From Porticoccaceae bacterium UBA1989 (GTDB lineage Bacteria > Pseudomonadota > Gammaproteobacteria > Pseudomonadales > Porticoccaceae): a stretch of DNA of 10,696 nucleotides. The notes beneath the pieces are model-generated. The model did not search any database and was not told the DNA's origin. It saw nothing but the letters and a program-made list of their open reading frames with translations. The position numbers and the translations under genes are program-made. The stretch's first letter is position 1; every line of letters starts with the position of its first letter. The DNA is taken from contig DDDD01000169.1 in the NCBI GenBank assembly GCA_002335945.1, forward strand, positions 1 to 10,696, in the 5' to 3' direction. Shown piece after piece: positions 1 to 6,959 of the stretch.

Positions 1-1545
1 GCGCAATACTTTGACGAAGATCGCAACGGCGCCGCGCAAAAAGGCCTGCTCGACCCTACACCAGATGCTCGCGAGTTACGTCAGGATTCTCTTGCCGAGT
101 ATAAGCTGACTTCCGAACTCTACAGTGCCGTTTTGGAATGGGACTTTGATTCGTTTTCGGTAAAGTCGCTAACCAGCTACCAGAATGACGATGTATTGAT
201 TACGCGAGACAATGACCGCAATGATACTGCCGCAATTTCAGTCTTTCAGATCCCAAGCCTTTATGATCCTGAAACTAACAAGCAGACCACCATCACTCAA
301 GAAGTGAACCTAGTTTCAGTAGACCCATTATTTGGAAAGTTAGACTGGGTAGCAGGCCTTTTTTATCTGGATACAGAAGTAGAAATCAGCATTCTCGAGC
401 GCCTCGACTTTGGTTTAGATGGCTTTGATGCTATTACCGATCAAGACATCGCAACCTATAGTGGCGATGTGGGTTTTATCTCTGACTCCAAGCCCGAGCG
501 CGAATCTACCTCTATCTATGGTCAGGGCACATGGAACTTCAATGAAGAGTGGCGCGCTGTCTTTGGTATGCGCTACACGGAAGATGAAGTCTACAGTGAA
601 GTGACTAACTTCTATGGCCGCGAAGGCACCGATATTATTGAGATGAGCAGTGAAAAGGTGACCGGGCGTTTCGTTGTGGAGCATGACTTTAACGAAAGCA
701 CCATGGCCTATGGCTCTTATACCCGCGGCTTTAAGCCCGGCGGTTCAAACCTAACCTACGGTCAAGAAGATGTGATCGCACCGATTGTTGTATTGCCAAC
801 CTTTGAGGAAGAGATTGTCGATGCCTATGAGCTTGGCTTGAAAACCGATCTAGCCGATGGCCGTATCCGCATGAATACCGCAGCTTTTTACTACAACTAT
901 GAAGGTCTGCAGTATCAGGCAACTGACCCAGAAGTATTCCAAGGCGGTGTGGGCAACATTCCAGAATCAGAAATTTTTGGTGCCGAACTTGAGCTGTCTG
1001 CTTTTTTATCTGACTCACTGATCCTTGATGTGCGTCTAGCATGGTTGGACACTGAAATTACTGCTGACCATTTAGCACTAGACAATGTGCAATCAGAAGC
1101 AGCGGGTGGCGCGTTAGTGGGTGGCGGTGCTAATCTGTTTAGCCCTGAAGTCCAACAAGCCCGCTCTGCTGCAGTACAAAATGTTAACGGCAATGAGTTA
1201 GCCAAAACGCCGAAATTCACCGGCAATGTGGCTGTCAACTGGAACACTGGCATCACCTCTTGGGGTGAGCTAAATAGCAGCCTACAGTACACCTACAGAG
1301 GAGCGTTTAAGCACCGTATCTTCAATAACGACGTAACCGATGTAGTTCCTAGCTACGACGTAATCGATCTGGTTGTCGGCTTCCGCCCAGACGGTCAGGA
1401 CTGGCGCGTTGAGTTAGTCGGTAAGAACCTTACCGATGAAGCAGGTATCAATGCACGCTTTACCGATGTGTTCGGTGTTGGCGCAACGGGCGACGAGCTG
1501 ATTGGTCCACGTCAGTTTATGGCACGTTTTGCCATGGATTTCTAG
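1..1545 (+). CDS. TonB-dependent outer-membrane receptor, C-terminal part (5' end beyond window)
   Basis: The reading frame is open from base 1, so the gene starts left of the window; 514 residues are visible. The first ATG-like codon, TTG at 133, is internal. The visible part is most of the beta-barrel of a TonB-dependent receptor, which takes up iron chelates, cobalamin, sugars or other bulky nutrients across the outer membrane using energy from TonB-ExbBD. The sequence shows alternating aromatic beta-strands, the family's barrel block M-A-Y-G-S-Y-T-R-G-F-K-P-G-G (encoded at about 703-744), the Y-E-L-G-L-K-T block after it, and a C-terminal N-L-T-D-E segment. The protein ends in Phe after F-A-M-D, the usual C-terminal signal for outer-membrane insertion. 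The plug domain and TonB box are not in the window. The substrate cannot be told; no transporter or sigma/anti-sigma pair is visible beside it. The family call is very secure. Confidence 0.93.
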   Translation, partial: AQYFDEDRNGAAQKGLLDPTPDARELRQDSLAEYKLTSELYSAVLEWDFDSFSVKSLTSYQNDDVLITRDNDRNDTAAISVFQIPSLYDPETNKQTTITQEVNLVSVDPLFGKLDWVAGLFYLDTEVEISILERLDFGLDGFDAITDQDIATYSGDVGFISDSKPERESTSIYGQGTWNFNEEWRAVFGMRYTEDEVYSEVTNFYGREGTDIIEMSSEKVTGRFVVEHDFNESTMAYGSYTRGFKPGGSNLTYGQEDVIAPIVVLPTFEEEIVDAYELGLKTDLADGRIRMNTAAFYYNYEGLQYQATDPEVFQGGVGNIPESEIFGAELELSAFLSDSLILDVRLAWLDTEITADHLALDNVQSEAAGGALVGGGANLFSPEVQQARSAAVQNVNGNELAKTPKFTGNVAVNWNTGITSWGELNSSLQYTYRGAFKHRIFNNDVTDVVPSYDVIDLVVGFRPDGQDWRVELVGKNLTDEAGINARFTDVFGVGATGDELIGPRQFMARFAMDF

Positions 1546-1563
1546 ATCCAAGAAATTGGATTT

Positions 1564-1589
1564 AGGCTATTGCGTAAAAGCTATAGCCT
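1564..1589 (+). other. Stem-loop after the receptor gene
   Basis: A perfect 7-bp inverted repeat, AGGCTAT (1564-1570) and ATAGCCT (1583-1589), has a 12-base loop and begins 18 bases after the receptor stop codon. No T-run follows, so it is not an intrinsic terminator by itself. It lies directly ahead of the real terminator and could protect the 3' end of the receptor mRNA. The pairing is seen; the role is inferred. Confidence 0.5.
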
Positions 1590-1600
1590 GTAAGTAATAA

Positions 1601-1636
1601 TAAAGAACCCGGAGGTTAATGAGTCCGGGTTTTTTA
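1601..1636 (+). terminator. Intrinsic terminator of the TonB receptor gene
   Basis: An 8-bp perfect stem, AACCCGGA (1606-1613) and TCCGGGTT (1624-1631), has a 10-base loop and runs into a T-run to 1635. The A-rich bases just 5' of the stem (1602-1604) can pair with that T-run, so the hairpin could also work, less well, on the minus strand. It separates the receptor transcript from the phosphoribosyltransferase gene. Confidence 0.88.
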
Positions 1637-1740
1637 TGACCCTAGATTACCCTCAGTCTTTATCAGGCCAACTATTAGCCAACATCTGATTATGCTAATA
1701 TTGCAGACTATTTGATTAACTATTTTTGGATCCATCTCTG

Positions 1741-2322
1741 ATGTCAAAGCGCTATATTCAAGCCCAACAACTGCTCGAAGATTCCTTCAAATTAGCTTGG
1801 CAAGTTTTCGAAAGCGGCTATCGCCCTAACTATATTGTTGGTGTTTGGCGCGGCGGCGCACCCATAGGTATCGCCGTTCAGGAATTTCTCGATGTGTTGG
1901 GCGTTGAGTCAGACCACATTGCTATTCGCACCTCTTCCTATACCGGCATTGGTGAGCGCAGCAAAAAAGTGAAGGTTCATGGTCTTAGTTATATTATTCG
2001 CCAACTCGAGTCCGAGGACTCGCTGTTGATTGTGGATGATGTGCACGACACTGGCCTATCCATTCAGCAAGCGATCGATGATCTAACCCGGGCCTGCAAA
2101 AAGAATACCCCGCAGATTCGTGTGGCCACGCCCTATTACAAACCTAAGAACAACAAAACAGACAGTCCACCCGATTACTATATTCATGAAACCGATGAAT
2201 GGCTGGTATTCCCCCATGAGCTGCATGGCCTGAGTGCTGATGAAATTCGTCAGCATAAACCGGAGCTAGCAGGGTTGATTGATAAGATGGGGCCGTTGAT
2301 CGAACCTGCCGTCAAGGTTTAA
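1741..2322 (+). CDS. Purine-type phosphoribosyltransferase (hypoxanthine/xanthine-like)
   Basis: The 193-residue cytosolic protein belongs to the type I phosphoribosyltransferases, which join a base to PRPP, releasing pyrophosphate, mostly in purine salvage. The PRPP-binding signature L-L-I-V-D-D-V-H-D-T-G-L-S is at residues 95-107, a pyrophosphate-loop-like W-R-G-G-A-P-I-G at 36-43, and a flexible Ser/Tyr/Lys-rich loop at 64-84. A hood segment E-W-L-V-F-P-H-E at 153-160 resembles the base-binding V-F-P-W-E of xanthine/guanine enzymes, but with His in place of Trp, so the exact base is uncertain. I chose ATG at 1741, since the in-frame TTG at 1726 has no ribosome site; GGA at 1728-1730 is a weak one for the ATG. 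A possible -10 box, TAATAT, lies at 1696-1701. The gene is probably monocistronic. It converges on the LysR gene with 7 bases between stops and no terminator visible there. Confidence 0.87.
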   Translation: MSKRYIQAQQLLEDSFKLAWQVFESGYRPNYIVGVWRGGAPIGIAVQEFLDVLGVESDHIAIRTSSYTGIGERSKKVKVHGLSYIIRQLESEDSLLIVDDVHDTGLSIQQAIDDLTRACKKNTPQIRVATPYYKPKNNKTDSPPDYYIHETDEWLVFPHELHGLSADEIRQHKPELAGLIDKMGPLIEPAVKV

Positions 2323-2329
2323 GACAAAA

Positions 2330-3223
2330 TCAGGGGTTGCTCACCGCAGCCCTAATAAGTTGTTCCATGGCCTGCGCCGCGGCCGAGAGCGTATGCTGTG
2401 GACGGGTAACAATACCCACCGAATGGGTAATTACCGGGGCGCCAATAGCGCGACATTCCAAGCCCATCTCTTCCATCTGCGCTCGGCTAGTACTAGGCAC
2501 CACACTCAAACCCAGACCTTCACTAACCATCCGCCCAATACTTACCAGTTGGTGAGATTCAAACGCTGGCGTCAGTAATAGACCTTTCTCCTGCAATGCC
2601 TGATCAATAAGTCTCCGAGTGCCAGCTGGCCGCTGTAAGCTGAGATGGGGGTAGGTAAGCACGTCAACCCACGTAAGCTGCTTCTTGGCTAACAGCGGAT
2701 GTTTGGCCGGCAAAATGGCCACGAACCTATCTTTGAATAATGGCTGAAAATTGAGATCCGGAGCATCTTCGGGAGCAAAGGTAACACCTAGCTCGCAGCG
2801 CTCTTCCCTCACCATCTGCACTACATTCTCTGCAATTACATCATGTACCGTAATATGAATATCGGGATATTGGCGATGAAAGTCTGCCAGAATTTTTGGC
2901 AATAAATTAGTGGTATAGGTCGGCATCGCAGCTATGTCCAACTTGCCTCGACGCAGAGCGAAGTGATTACGGACATCCTGCATCGATTGCTCCCAATCCG
3001 ATAACAGTCGTCGGGCGATAGGATAAAACGCCTTACCCTCTGGGGTTAAGGTGACTGAACGTGTCGTTCGTGCCAGTAACTTTCCGCCGAGAGCCTGTTC
3101 AAGGTTCTTCATAGCCACGCTAAGCGCTGGCTGGGACAGATGCAACTGGATCGCCGCCTCGATAAAACTGCCGGTCCGAGCCACGATGGTAAAGACTAAG
3201 ACTTGATTTATAGGGATGGTCAT
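2330..3223 (-). CDS. LysR-type transcriptional regulator, divergent from scoAB
   Basis: The 297-residue protein has the full LysR layout and length. An N-terminal winged helix-turn-helix spans about residues 6-63, including the conserved G-S-F-I-E-A-A, L-S-Q-P-A-L-S and L-F/L-A-R-T-T-R-S-V-T-L-T-P-E-G blocks. A linker helix follows, then a periplasmic-binding-protein-like effector domain from about 90 to 290. The ATG at 3221-3223 has no clear Shine-Dalgarno sequence. The gene is transcribed away from scoAB across a 120-base gap, the classic arrangement in which a LysR protein controls its divergent neighbour and itself. That makes scoAB the likely target, and a ketoacid or CoA-linked metabolite a possible effector; both are inferences. 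The 3' end almost touches the convergent phosphoribosyltransferase gene. Confidence 0.93.
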   Translation of the reverse strand: MTIPINQVLVFTIVARTGSFIEAAIQLHLSQPALSVAMKNLEQALGGKLLARTTRSVTLTPEGKAFYPIARRLLSDWEQSMQDVRNHFALRRGKLDIAAMPTYTTNLLPKILADFHRQYPDIHITVHDVIAENVVQMVREERCELGVTFAPEDAPDLNFQPLFKDRFVAILPAKHPLLAKKQLTWVDVLTYPHLSLQRPAGTRRLIDQALQEKGLLLTPAFESHQLVSIGRMVSEGLGLSVVPSTSRAQMEEMGLECRAIGAPVITHSVGIVTRPQHTLSAAAQAMEQLIRAAVSNP

Positions 3224-3261
3224 TGATAGTTTTACTTTATTAATTAGTTAATATTTACAAT

Positions 3262-3296
3262 TTGATAAATATAACGATTTCTTGCATTGTTATCAA
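3262..3296. promoter_or_regulatory. Candidate LysR operator: nested inverted repeats
   Basis: Two overlapping dyads sit in the divergent gap. TTGATAA (3262-3268) is the exact inverse of TTATCAA (3290-3296). ATAACGAT (3271-3278) pairs with ATTGTTAT (3286-3293) at seven of eight positions around a 7-base centre. LysR proteins bind dyads of this kind as tetramers. The position over the regulator's own promoter, and upstream of the scoA start at 3344, fits self-repression plus control of scoAB. The repeats are seen; the binding is inferred. The region is AT-rich, so some symmetry could be chance. Confidence 0.45.
3268..3296 (-). promoter_or_regulatory. Sigma70-like promoter of the LysR gene
   Basis: Read on the minus strand, TTGATA (3296-3291) and TATATT (3273-3268) match the -35 and -10 consensus at five of six positions each, with the ideal 17-base spacer. 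Transcription would begin near 3261, leaving about 38 bases of leader before the regulator's ATG. The -35 box lies inside an inverted-repeat arm, as expected for an autoregulated LysR gene. Confidence 0.65.
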
Positions 3297-3331
3297 CAGA
3301 TCCCCTATTTACCCAAACGATAAATAATTAT

Positions 3332-3337
3332 AAGGAG
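3332..3337 (+). promoter_or_regulatory. Ribosome binding site that fixes the TTG start of scoA
   Basis: AAGGAG, a near-perfect Shine-Dalgarno sequence, ends 6 bases before the TTG at 3344. It decides in favour of this start over the longer in-frame reading from TTG at 3287, which would run through the promoter/operator region. Confidence 0.85.
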
Positions 3338-3343
3338 CTTACC

Positions 3344-4045
3344 TTGTCCGGATTCGACAAAGTGGTAACCAGTTACGCAGAGGCCCTAGAAGGCCTCGAA
3401 GATAATATGACGATCATTGCTGGCGGTTTCGGTCTGTGCGGCATCCCCGAAAATCTGATCAAAGAAATCAAACGCCGTGGCACCAAAGGCCTAACCATTG
3501 CGTCTAATAACGCAGGCGTCGATGGCAAGGGGCTCGGTATACTCCTCGAAGACCAGCAAATTAAAAAGATGATCGCCTCCTATGTCGGTGAGAACGCCCT
3601 CTTTGAAGCCCAGATGATGAGTGGCGAACTGGAAGTTGAGCTTACCCCCCAGGGCACCTTGGCTGAGAAAATGCGGGCCGGTGGCGCAGGTATCCCCGCC
3701 TTCTTTACTGCCACAGGTTATGGCACTCCCGTAGGCGAAGGCAAAGAGGTACGGGAATTTGATGGCCGCAATTATATTCTCGAAGAAGCCCTCTATGGTG
3801 ACTTCTCCATTGCCAAAGCTTGGAAGGCAGATCGCTATGGCAATTTGATGTTTCGCAAGACAGCCCGCAACTTCAATCCTATGGCCATTACCGCCGGAAA
3901 AATTTCCGTGGTAGAGGTGGAAGAAATTGTTGAAGTGGGGCAGTTAGACCCAGATGAAATTCATCTACCTGGCATATACGTCAACCGGCTCATCCAAGGA
4001 ACATTTGAGAAAACCATTGAACAGCGCACCGTGCGCAGCGCATAA
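3344..4045 (+). CDS. scoA: 3-oxoacid CoA-transferase (succinyl-CoA:3-ketoacid), subunit A
   Basis: The 233-residue alpha subunit belongs to a family I CoA-transferase. With subunit B it moves CoA from succinyl-CoA to acetoacetate or a similar 3-oxoacid, in ketone-body, branched-chain or polyhydroxybutyrate catabolism in the cytosol. The family signature G-G-F-G-L-C-G-I-P-E-N-L-I is at residues 27-39, followed by S-N-N-A-G-V-D-G (54-61), the S-Y-V-G-E-N block (79-84) and T-P-Q-G-T-L-A-E-K (101-109). The length is what the bacterial subunit usually has when the TTG at 3344 is the start. Subunit B follows after 12 bases, with its ribosome site overlapping this stop codon, so the two are co-translated. 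PcaI (3-oxoadipate CoA-transferase) is the main alternative, but no aromatic-pathway genes are near. Confidence 0.94.
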   Translation: MSGFDKVVTSYAEALEGLEDNMTIIAGGFGLCGIPENLIKEIKRRGTKGLTIASNNAGVDGKGLGILLEDQQIKKMIASYVGENALFEAQMMSGELEVELTPQGTLAEKMRAGGAGIPAFFTATGYGTPVGEGKEVREFDGRNYILEEALYGDFSIAKAWKADRYGNLMFRKTARNFNPMAITAGKISVVEVEEIVEVGQLDPDEIHLPGIYVNRLIQGTFEKTIEQRTVRSA

Positions 4046-4057
4046 GGAAGATTTGAT

Positions 4058-4714
4058 ATGGCTTTAACTCGCGAACAACTCGCTCAACGCGTTGCCCAAG
4101 AATTTAAGGACGGCTATTACGTCAACCTCGGTATTGGTATTCCCACCCTGGCAGCAAACTACATTCCCGACGACATGCAGGTCATGCTGCAATCAGAAAA
4201 CGGCCTGCTTGGCATGGGCGCATTTCCCCTCGATGAAGAGGTGGATGCCGACCTCATTAATGCCGGCAAGCAGACAGTAACCATGGTGCTAGGTGCATCC
4301 ATATTTTCGTCGGCAGAATCCTTCGCCATGATTCGCGGTGGCCATGTGGATCTCACTGTACTAGGTGCCTTTGAAGTTGATTGCCAGGGCAATATTGCCT
4401 CGTACATGATCCCAGGCAAGTTAATTAAAGGGATGGGTGGTGCCATGGATTTGGTCGCCGGCGCTGATAATATTATTGTTACCATGACCCATGCATCTAA
4501 GTCTGGCGCATCTAAACTTCTAGCAGAGTGCACTCTGCCTCTAACAGGCAAAGGTTGTATTAAACGGGTACTGACGGATTTGGCATTGATGGATATTGCT
4601 GATGGTAAGTTTATTTTGCGTGAACGCGCGCCCGGAGTGACTATCGAGGAGATTGCCAAGCTGACCGGTGGCGAGTTGGTTATCCCAGATAACGTCCCAG
4701 AAATGACATTTTAG
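4058..4714 (+). CDS. scoB: 3-oxoacid CoA-transferase (succinyl-CoA:3-ketoacid), subunit B
   Basis: The 218-residue beta subunit carries the catalytic residue of the CoA-transferase. The S-E-N-G-L-L-G-M-G motif at residues 46-54 holds Glu47, the glutamate that forms the covalent glutamyl-CoA intermediate in this family. Other conserved blocks are N-L-G-I-G-I-P-T (23-30), D-A-D-L-I-N-A-G-K, A-E-S-F-A-M-I-R-G-G-H and K-G-M-G-G-A-M-D-L-V-A-G. The ATG at 4058 has AAGGAAG at 4044-4050, which begins inside the scoA stop codon, a sign of tight coupling. Length matches the family. It is the last gene of the scoAB unit; the structured element at 4745-4819 follows 30 bases downstream. Confidence 0.95.
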   Translation: MALTREQLAQRVAQEFKDGYYVNLGIGIPTLAANYIPDDMQVMLQSENGLLGMGAFPLDEEVDADLINAGKQTVTMVLGASIFSSAESFAMIRGGHVDLTVLGAFEVDCQGNIASYMIPGKLIKGMGGAMDLVAGADNIIVTMTHASKSGASKLLAECTLPLTGKGCIKRVLTDLALMDIADGKFILRERAPGVTIEEIAKLTGGELVIPDNVPEMTF

Positions 4715-4744
4715 TCTGACTCAATAGTGACGGTTATTTACAAT

Positions 4745-4819
4745 AGAGGGCGGAGTGCCTTTGCTAGGGAAGCATATCAAAGGCTTCATAGGTAAAAGGA
4801 CTCCGCTAGGCCGCCCTCT
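4745..4819. other. Structured palindromic element between convergent scoB and the DUF1254 gene
   Basis: An outer 9-bp perfect stem joins AGAGGGCGG (4745-4753) with CCGCCCTCT (4811-4819). An inner 7-bp perfect stem joins GCCTTTG (4757-4763) with CAAAGGC (4778-4784). An alternative pairing of CGGAGT (4751-4756) with ACTCCG (4800-4805) could replace part of the outer stem. GCTAGG occurs twice, at 4763-4768 and 4805-4810. TTTCTT follows the outer stem on the + strand, so it may end scoAB transcription, though the T-run is broken and the loop long. A bidirectional terminator or a repeated genomic palindrome are both possible. Confidence 0.5.
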
Positions 4820-4830
4820 TTCTTATCGCG

Positions 4831-5871
4831 CTAATTTACCTCTTCAAATTCTGGAAATATCCAAGTCCCATTTAATAACTCAGCCCTAGGTCGATACATT
4901 CTCACCACATAATTCCAGCCCTGCGTGATGGGAATATAATTAATACTGTTTGGGTCTCCCCCAAAATGTAGCGTAATTGAACCATCGGTATTCTTCTTAG
5001 CAGTTCTATCGCCAAAGCCGTAAGAGTCATATTTATTTTTATTAAAATAGCCCTCTTTGTTGTACATGGCTAGGGACCAGAAACCATCCACGGGCACATC
5101 TTTTACATTGAGCACATAGCCTTTATGAATAGGCAGATTGGGCTGAACGGTCAGTAGTAAAGATTCTGTTTCGGGTAAGGTGCCAAAGCCAAAGGCACTC
5201 AACAGAAGCTGCTTAACCGGGTTAACCTGTTCCTTCGTGCCTGCCGCTTTTGAGTTATCACTAATGCCCTTACCTAGCTCTAGCAGCAATGCCGTGGTTG
5301 CCGACATGCTTACAGGATCATAGTTACTGTGCGTATAAGGTATCTCGGAAATGCTGCTAATCGACATCTGGTCTTGCAGTGCCTGAGCTGCCTGCAGGTC
5401 ACCCGGAATACTCTCTAGCACCCGAGTGCGAACGAGAAGCCACACATAAGGCGTATCAAATTCTGCCAGCGTTAAGTCATGGCGACCGGCACCGTGAAAA
5501 ATCTTATTGGTAAAACCGTCTTGATTAACCACCTGGACCGAAATGTAACGATCGCCCGCCTCGGGCAGCCGAATACTGGCACCCTTACTGATATCCACAA
5601 TGGCGACACTGTAGAGTGTGTCACGATTCAAGCGCTTACTACTGCGGTTATCGATACCAACCAGCTCACGCCTATGGGCAAAGGAATTAAGCTTGCCACC
5701 GGCGCTTGCCAAGTACTTGTCGAACTGTATGGCTGTTTTAGCCTCAACATAGTTTAGAGCGCTTACCTGAACTTGAGCCGCTCCTGCCTGAACGGTGGCT
5801 ACACCAAGTGACCACAAAAATAGACTGGGCAGGGCAATATTTTTTAAAGTGTTATGTAATTTCGTCAACAT
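4831..5871 (-). CDS. Exported DUF1254/DUF1214 domain protein of unknown function
   Basis: The 346-residue protein begins with a short basic stretch and a hydrophobic core (about residues 12-27) ending in V-Q-A-G-A-A, a good Sec signal peptide with cleavage near residue 29, so it is probably periplasmic. The DUF1254 region covers about 40-160, with the hallmark N-R-D-T-L-Y-S (82-88), then L-P-E-A-G-D-R-Y-I-S-V-Q-V-V-N-Q-D (102-118) and G-A-G-R-H-D-L (127-133). The DUF1214 region covers about 235-340, with D-G-F-W-S-L-A-M-Y (262-270), L-H-F-G-G (301-305), N-Y-I-P (311-314) and M-Y-R-P (325-328). This two-domain family is widespread in Proteobacteria, but I know of no established biochemical role. 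The ATG at 5869-5871 follows the hydrolase stop by 41 bases, so the two may be co-transcribed. Confidence 0.88.
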   Translation of the reverse strand: MLTKLHNTLKNIALPSLFLWSLGVATVQAGAAQVQVSALNYVEAKTAIQFDKYLASAGGKLNSFAHRRELVGIDNRSSKRLNRDTLYSVAIVDISKGASIRLPEAGDRYISVQVVNQDGFTNKIFHGAGRHDLTLAEFDTPYVWLLVRTRVLESIPGDLQAAQALQDQMSISSISEIPYTHSNYDPVSMSATTALLLELGKGISDNSKAAGTKEQVNPVKQLLLSAFGFGTLPETESLLLTVQPNLPIHKGYVLNVKDVPVDGFWSLAMYNKEGYFNKNKYDSYGFGDRTAKKNTDGSITLHFGGDPNSINYIPITQGWNYVVRMYRPRAELLNGTWIFPEFEEVN

Positions 5872-5893
5872 TAAATCCGCATGGTTACGTCTA

Positions 5894-5899
5894 ATTATA
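5894..5899 (-). promoter_or_regulatory. Possible -10 box ahead of the DUF1254 gene
   Basis: TATAAT on the minus strand (5899-5894) lies 22 bases before the DUF1254 ATG, in the 41-base gap after the hydrolase gene. No good -35 box is found 16-18 bases upstream, where the end of the hydrolase gene lies. It may give extra expression of the second gene, or may be chance. Confidence 0.3.
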
Positions 5900-5912
5900 T
5901 GTTCTCTGCAGG

Positions 5913-6818
5913 CTATAGATATTTCACAAAATAACTGCTCACACGATTTTCACTATATTGTGGATCTGACTGCCACGCCCTAGCATGCATCTGACAGGGC
6001 GACTTCCAAAATTCTTTAGGTTCATTGGCAGCGGCGTAATTTCGCTCACCATGAGAAAAACCAATAAGGTCATCTCCCGAGCAATGAATAATAAATACAG
6101 GCCTAGGCGCAATGCCTGCCAGAATGTTTTCAGGATTTACTTTTGCCATTTCCATTCCTGTGCGCTGTTCTAACATCCATGTCGTTATTGGCACTATGGG
6201 GAATCGTGGCAGGCCAATATATTGCTCAACAATTTCACCGTATAGGTCGCTCAAGTTTGACCATCCCGCTTCAAACACGCCGGCACGAATACGAGTGTCG
6301 GCCTCCATCGCCATAATCGATGTCGCGGCGCCCATCGACGTACCGAAGATACCCATACTTTGAATATTCTTTTGCTGCTGTAAATAATCCAAGGCAGCTA
6401 AAACATCCCGCTTTTCAAAATAGCCCATCGTCGAAAAAGACTTAGTACTCTTGCCCTGATTTCTTAGATCAAAAGCCAATATATTAAATCCCGCCTCATG
6501 GACAGCCTTAAACCAACGCATACCTTCATGCCTGTCGGCGCCATGTCCATGGACAAAGATAATCGCCTTATCGGATGCTGCCGCGGGCATATACCAGCCA
6601 CTCAGAGTATTGCCATCATCAACCTGGAATAATATGTCTTCAAAAGAGAGGTCTAGCTGAGAGGGGTCGCCGCAGTATATAAAGTGTTCTTCACTGCAGA
6701 CAAAAGAGGGATGCATAATATTGGACGACAGTATCCACGAAAATGTAAGAACGCCTGCAATCAGGAGACCCACCAAACTGGCAGCCGTGGTGACTATTAT
6801 TTTTCTATTGGTTTTCAA
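5913..6818 (-). CDS. Membrane-anchored alpha/beta hydrolase
   Basis: The 301-residue protein has a basic N-terminus and one hydrophobic segment (about residues 7-30), an uncleaved signal anchor that would place the catalytic domain in the periplasm. The alpha/beta-hydrolase fold follows. H-G-H-G-A-D (90-95) forms the oxyanion-hole region, D-L-R-N-Q-G-K-S (117-124) is the usual strand/loop block, and G-T-S-M-G-A-A (159-165) has nucleophile Ser161. S-G-D-D (247-250) gives the acid, and His278 in Q-M-H-A-R is the probable catalytic His. The layout resembles the YfhR/BEM46-type serine hydrolases; the substrate is unknown. The start is TTG at 6818: an in-frame TGA lies upstream with no ATG between, and the next Met would remove the anchor. 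No strong ribosome site is seen. It is separated from argB by a terminator, so it has its own promoter, and it probably shares a transcript with the DUF1254 gene. Confidence 0.88.
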   Translation of the reverse strand: MKTNRKIIVTTAASLVGLLIAGVLTFSWILSSNIMHPSFVCSEEHFIYCGDPSQLDLSFEDILFQVDDGNTLSGWYMPAAASDKAIIFVHGHGADRHEGMRWFKAVHEAGFNILAFDLRNQGKSTKSFSTMGYFEKRDVLAALDYLQQQKNIQSMGIFGTSMGAATSIMAMEADTRIRAGVFEAGWSNLSDLYGEIVEQYIGLPRFPIVPITTWMLEQRTGMEMAKVNPENILAGIAPRPVFIIHCSGDDLIGFSHGERNYAAANEPKEFWKSPCQMHARAWQSDPQYSENRVSSYFVKYL

Positions 6819-6877
6819 ATTAGCATCAGCCTGACAAGTGTTGCTATAGGTTATGTCAAATCAATCCAACAACCAAT

Positions 6878-6906
6878 AAAAAAACCCAACTCTTTCGAAT
6901 TGGGTT
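6878..6906 (-). terminator. Intrinsic terminator of the argC-argB unit
   Basis: On the minus strand AACCCAA (6906-6900) pairs perfectly with TTGGGTT (6889-6883) around a 10-base loop, and a run of seven Ts (6884-6878) overlaps the end of the stem. It lies 53 bases after the argB stop and closes the astB-astE-argC-argB block before the hydrolase gene. Confidence 0.88.
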
Positions 6907-6959
6907 CTCTTAATAACTGAAGTACCTATCCTCATTTGTGTCCGTGTATAGCAGACCAA

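Noticed and set aside
1726..1740. Earlier TTG start for the phosphoribosyltransferase, adding five residues
   Set aside because: No Shine-Dalgarno sequence precedes it, and ATG at 1741 gives a natural N-terminus.
2323..2329. Hidden terminator between the convergent phosphoribosyltransferase and LysR genes
   Set aside because: The gap is 7 bases, and no GC-rich hairpin with a T-run is seen there or just inside either gene's end.
4159..4659. 166-codon open frame on the minus strand inside scoB
   Set aside because: It is a frame shadow of scoB, which has clear family motifs along its whole length. The antisense product shows no recognisable domain and lacks a ribosome site.
4745..4819. Integron attC site
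   Set aside because: The conserved R'/R'' core sequences are not present at the ends, and there is no integrase or cassette-like gene layout nearby.
6832..6859. Perfect -35-like TTGACA (minus strand, 6859-6854) and a TGACA/TGTCA dyad upstream of the hydrolase gene
   Set aside because: No acceptable -10 box lies 16-18 bases downstream, and a 5-bp dyad with a 17-base spacer is easily due to chance.
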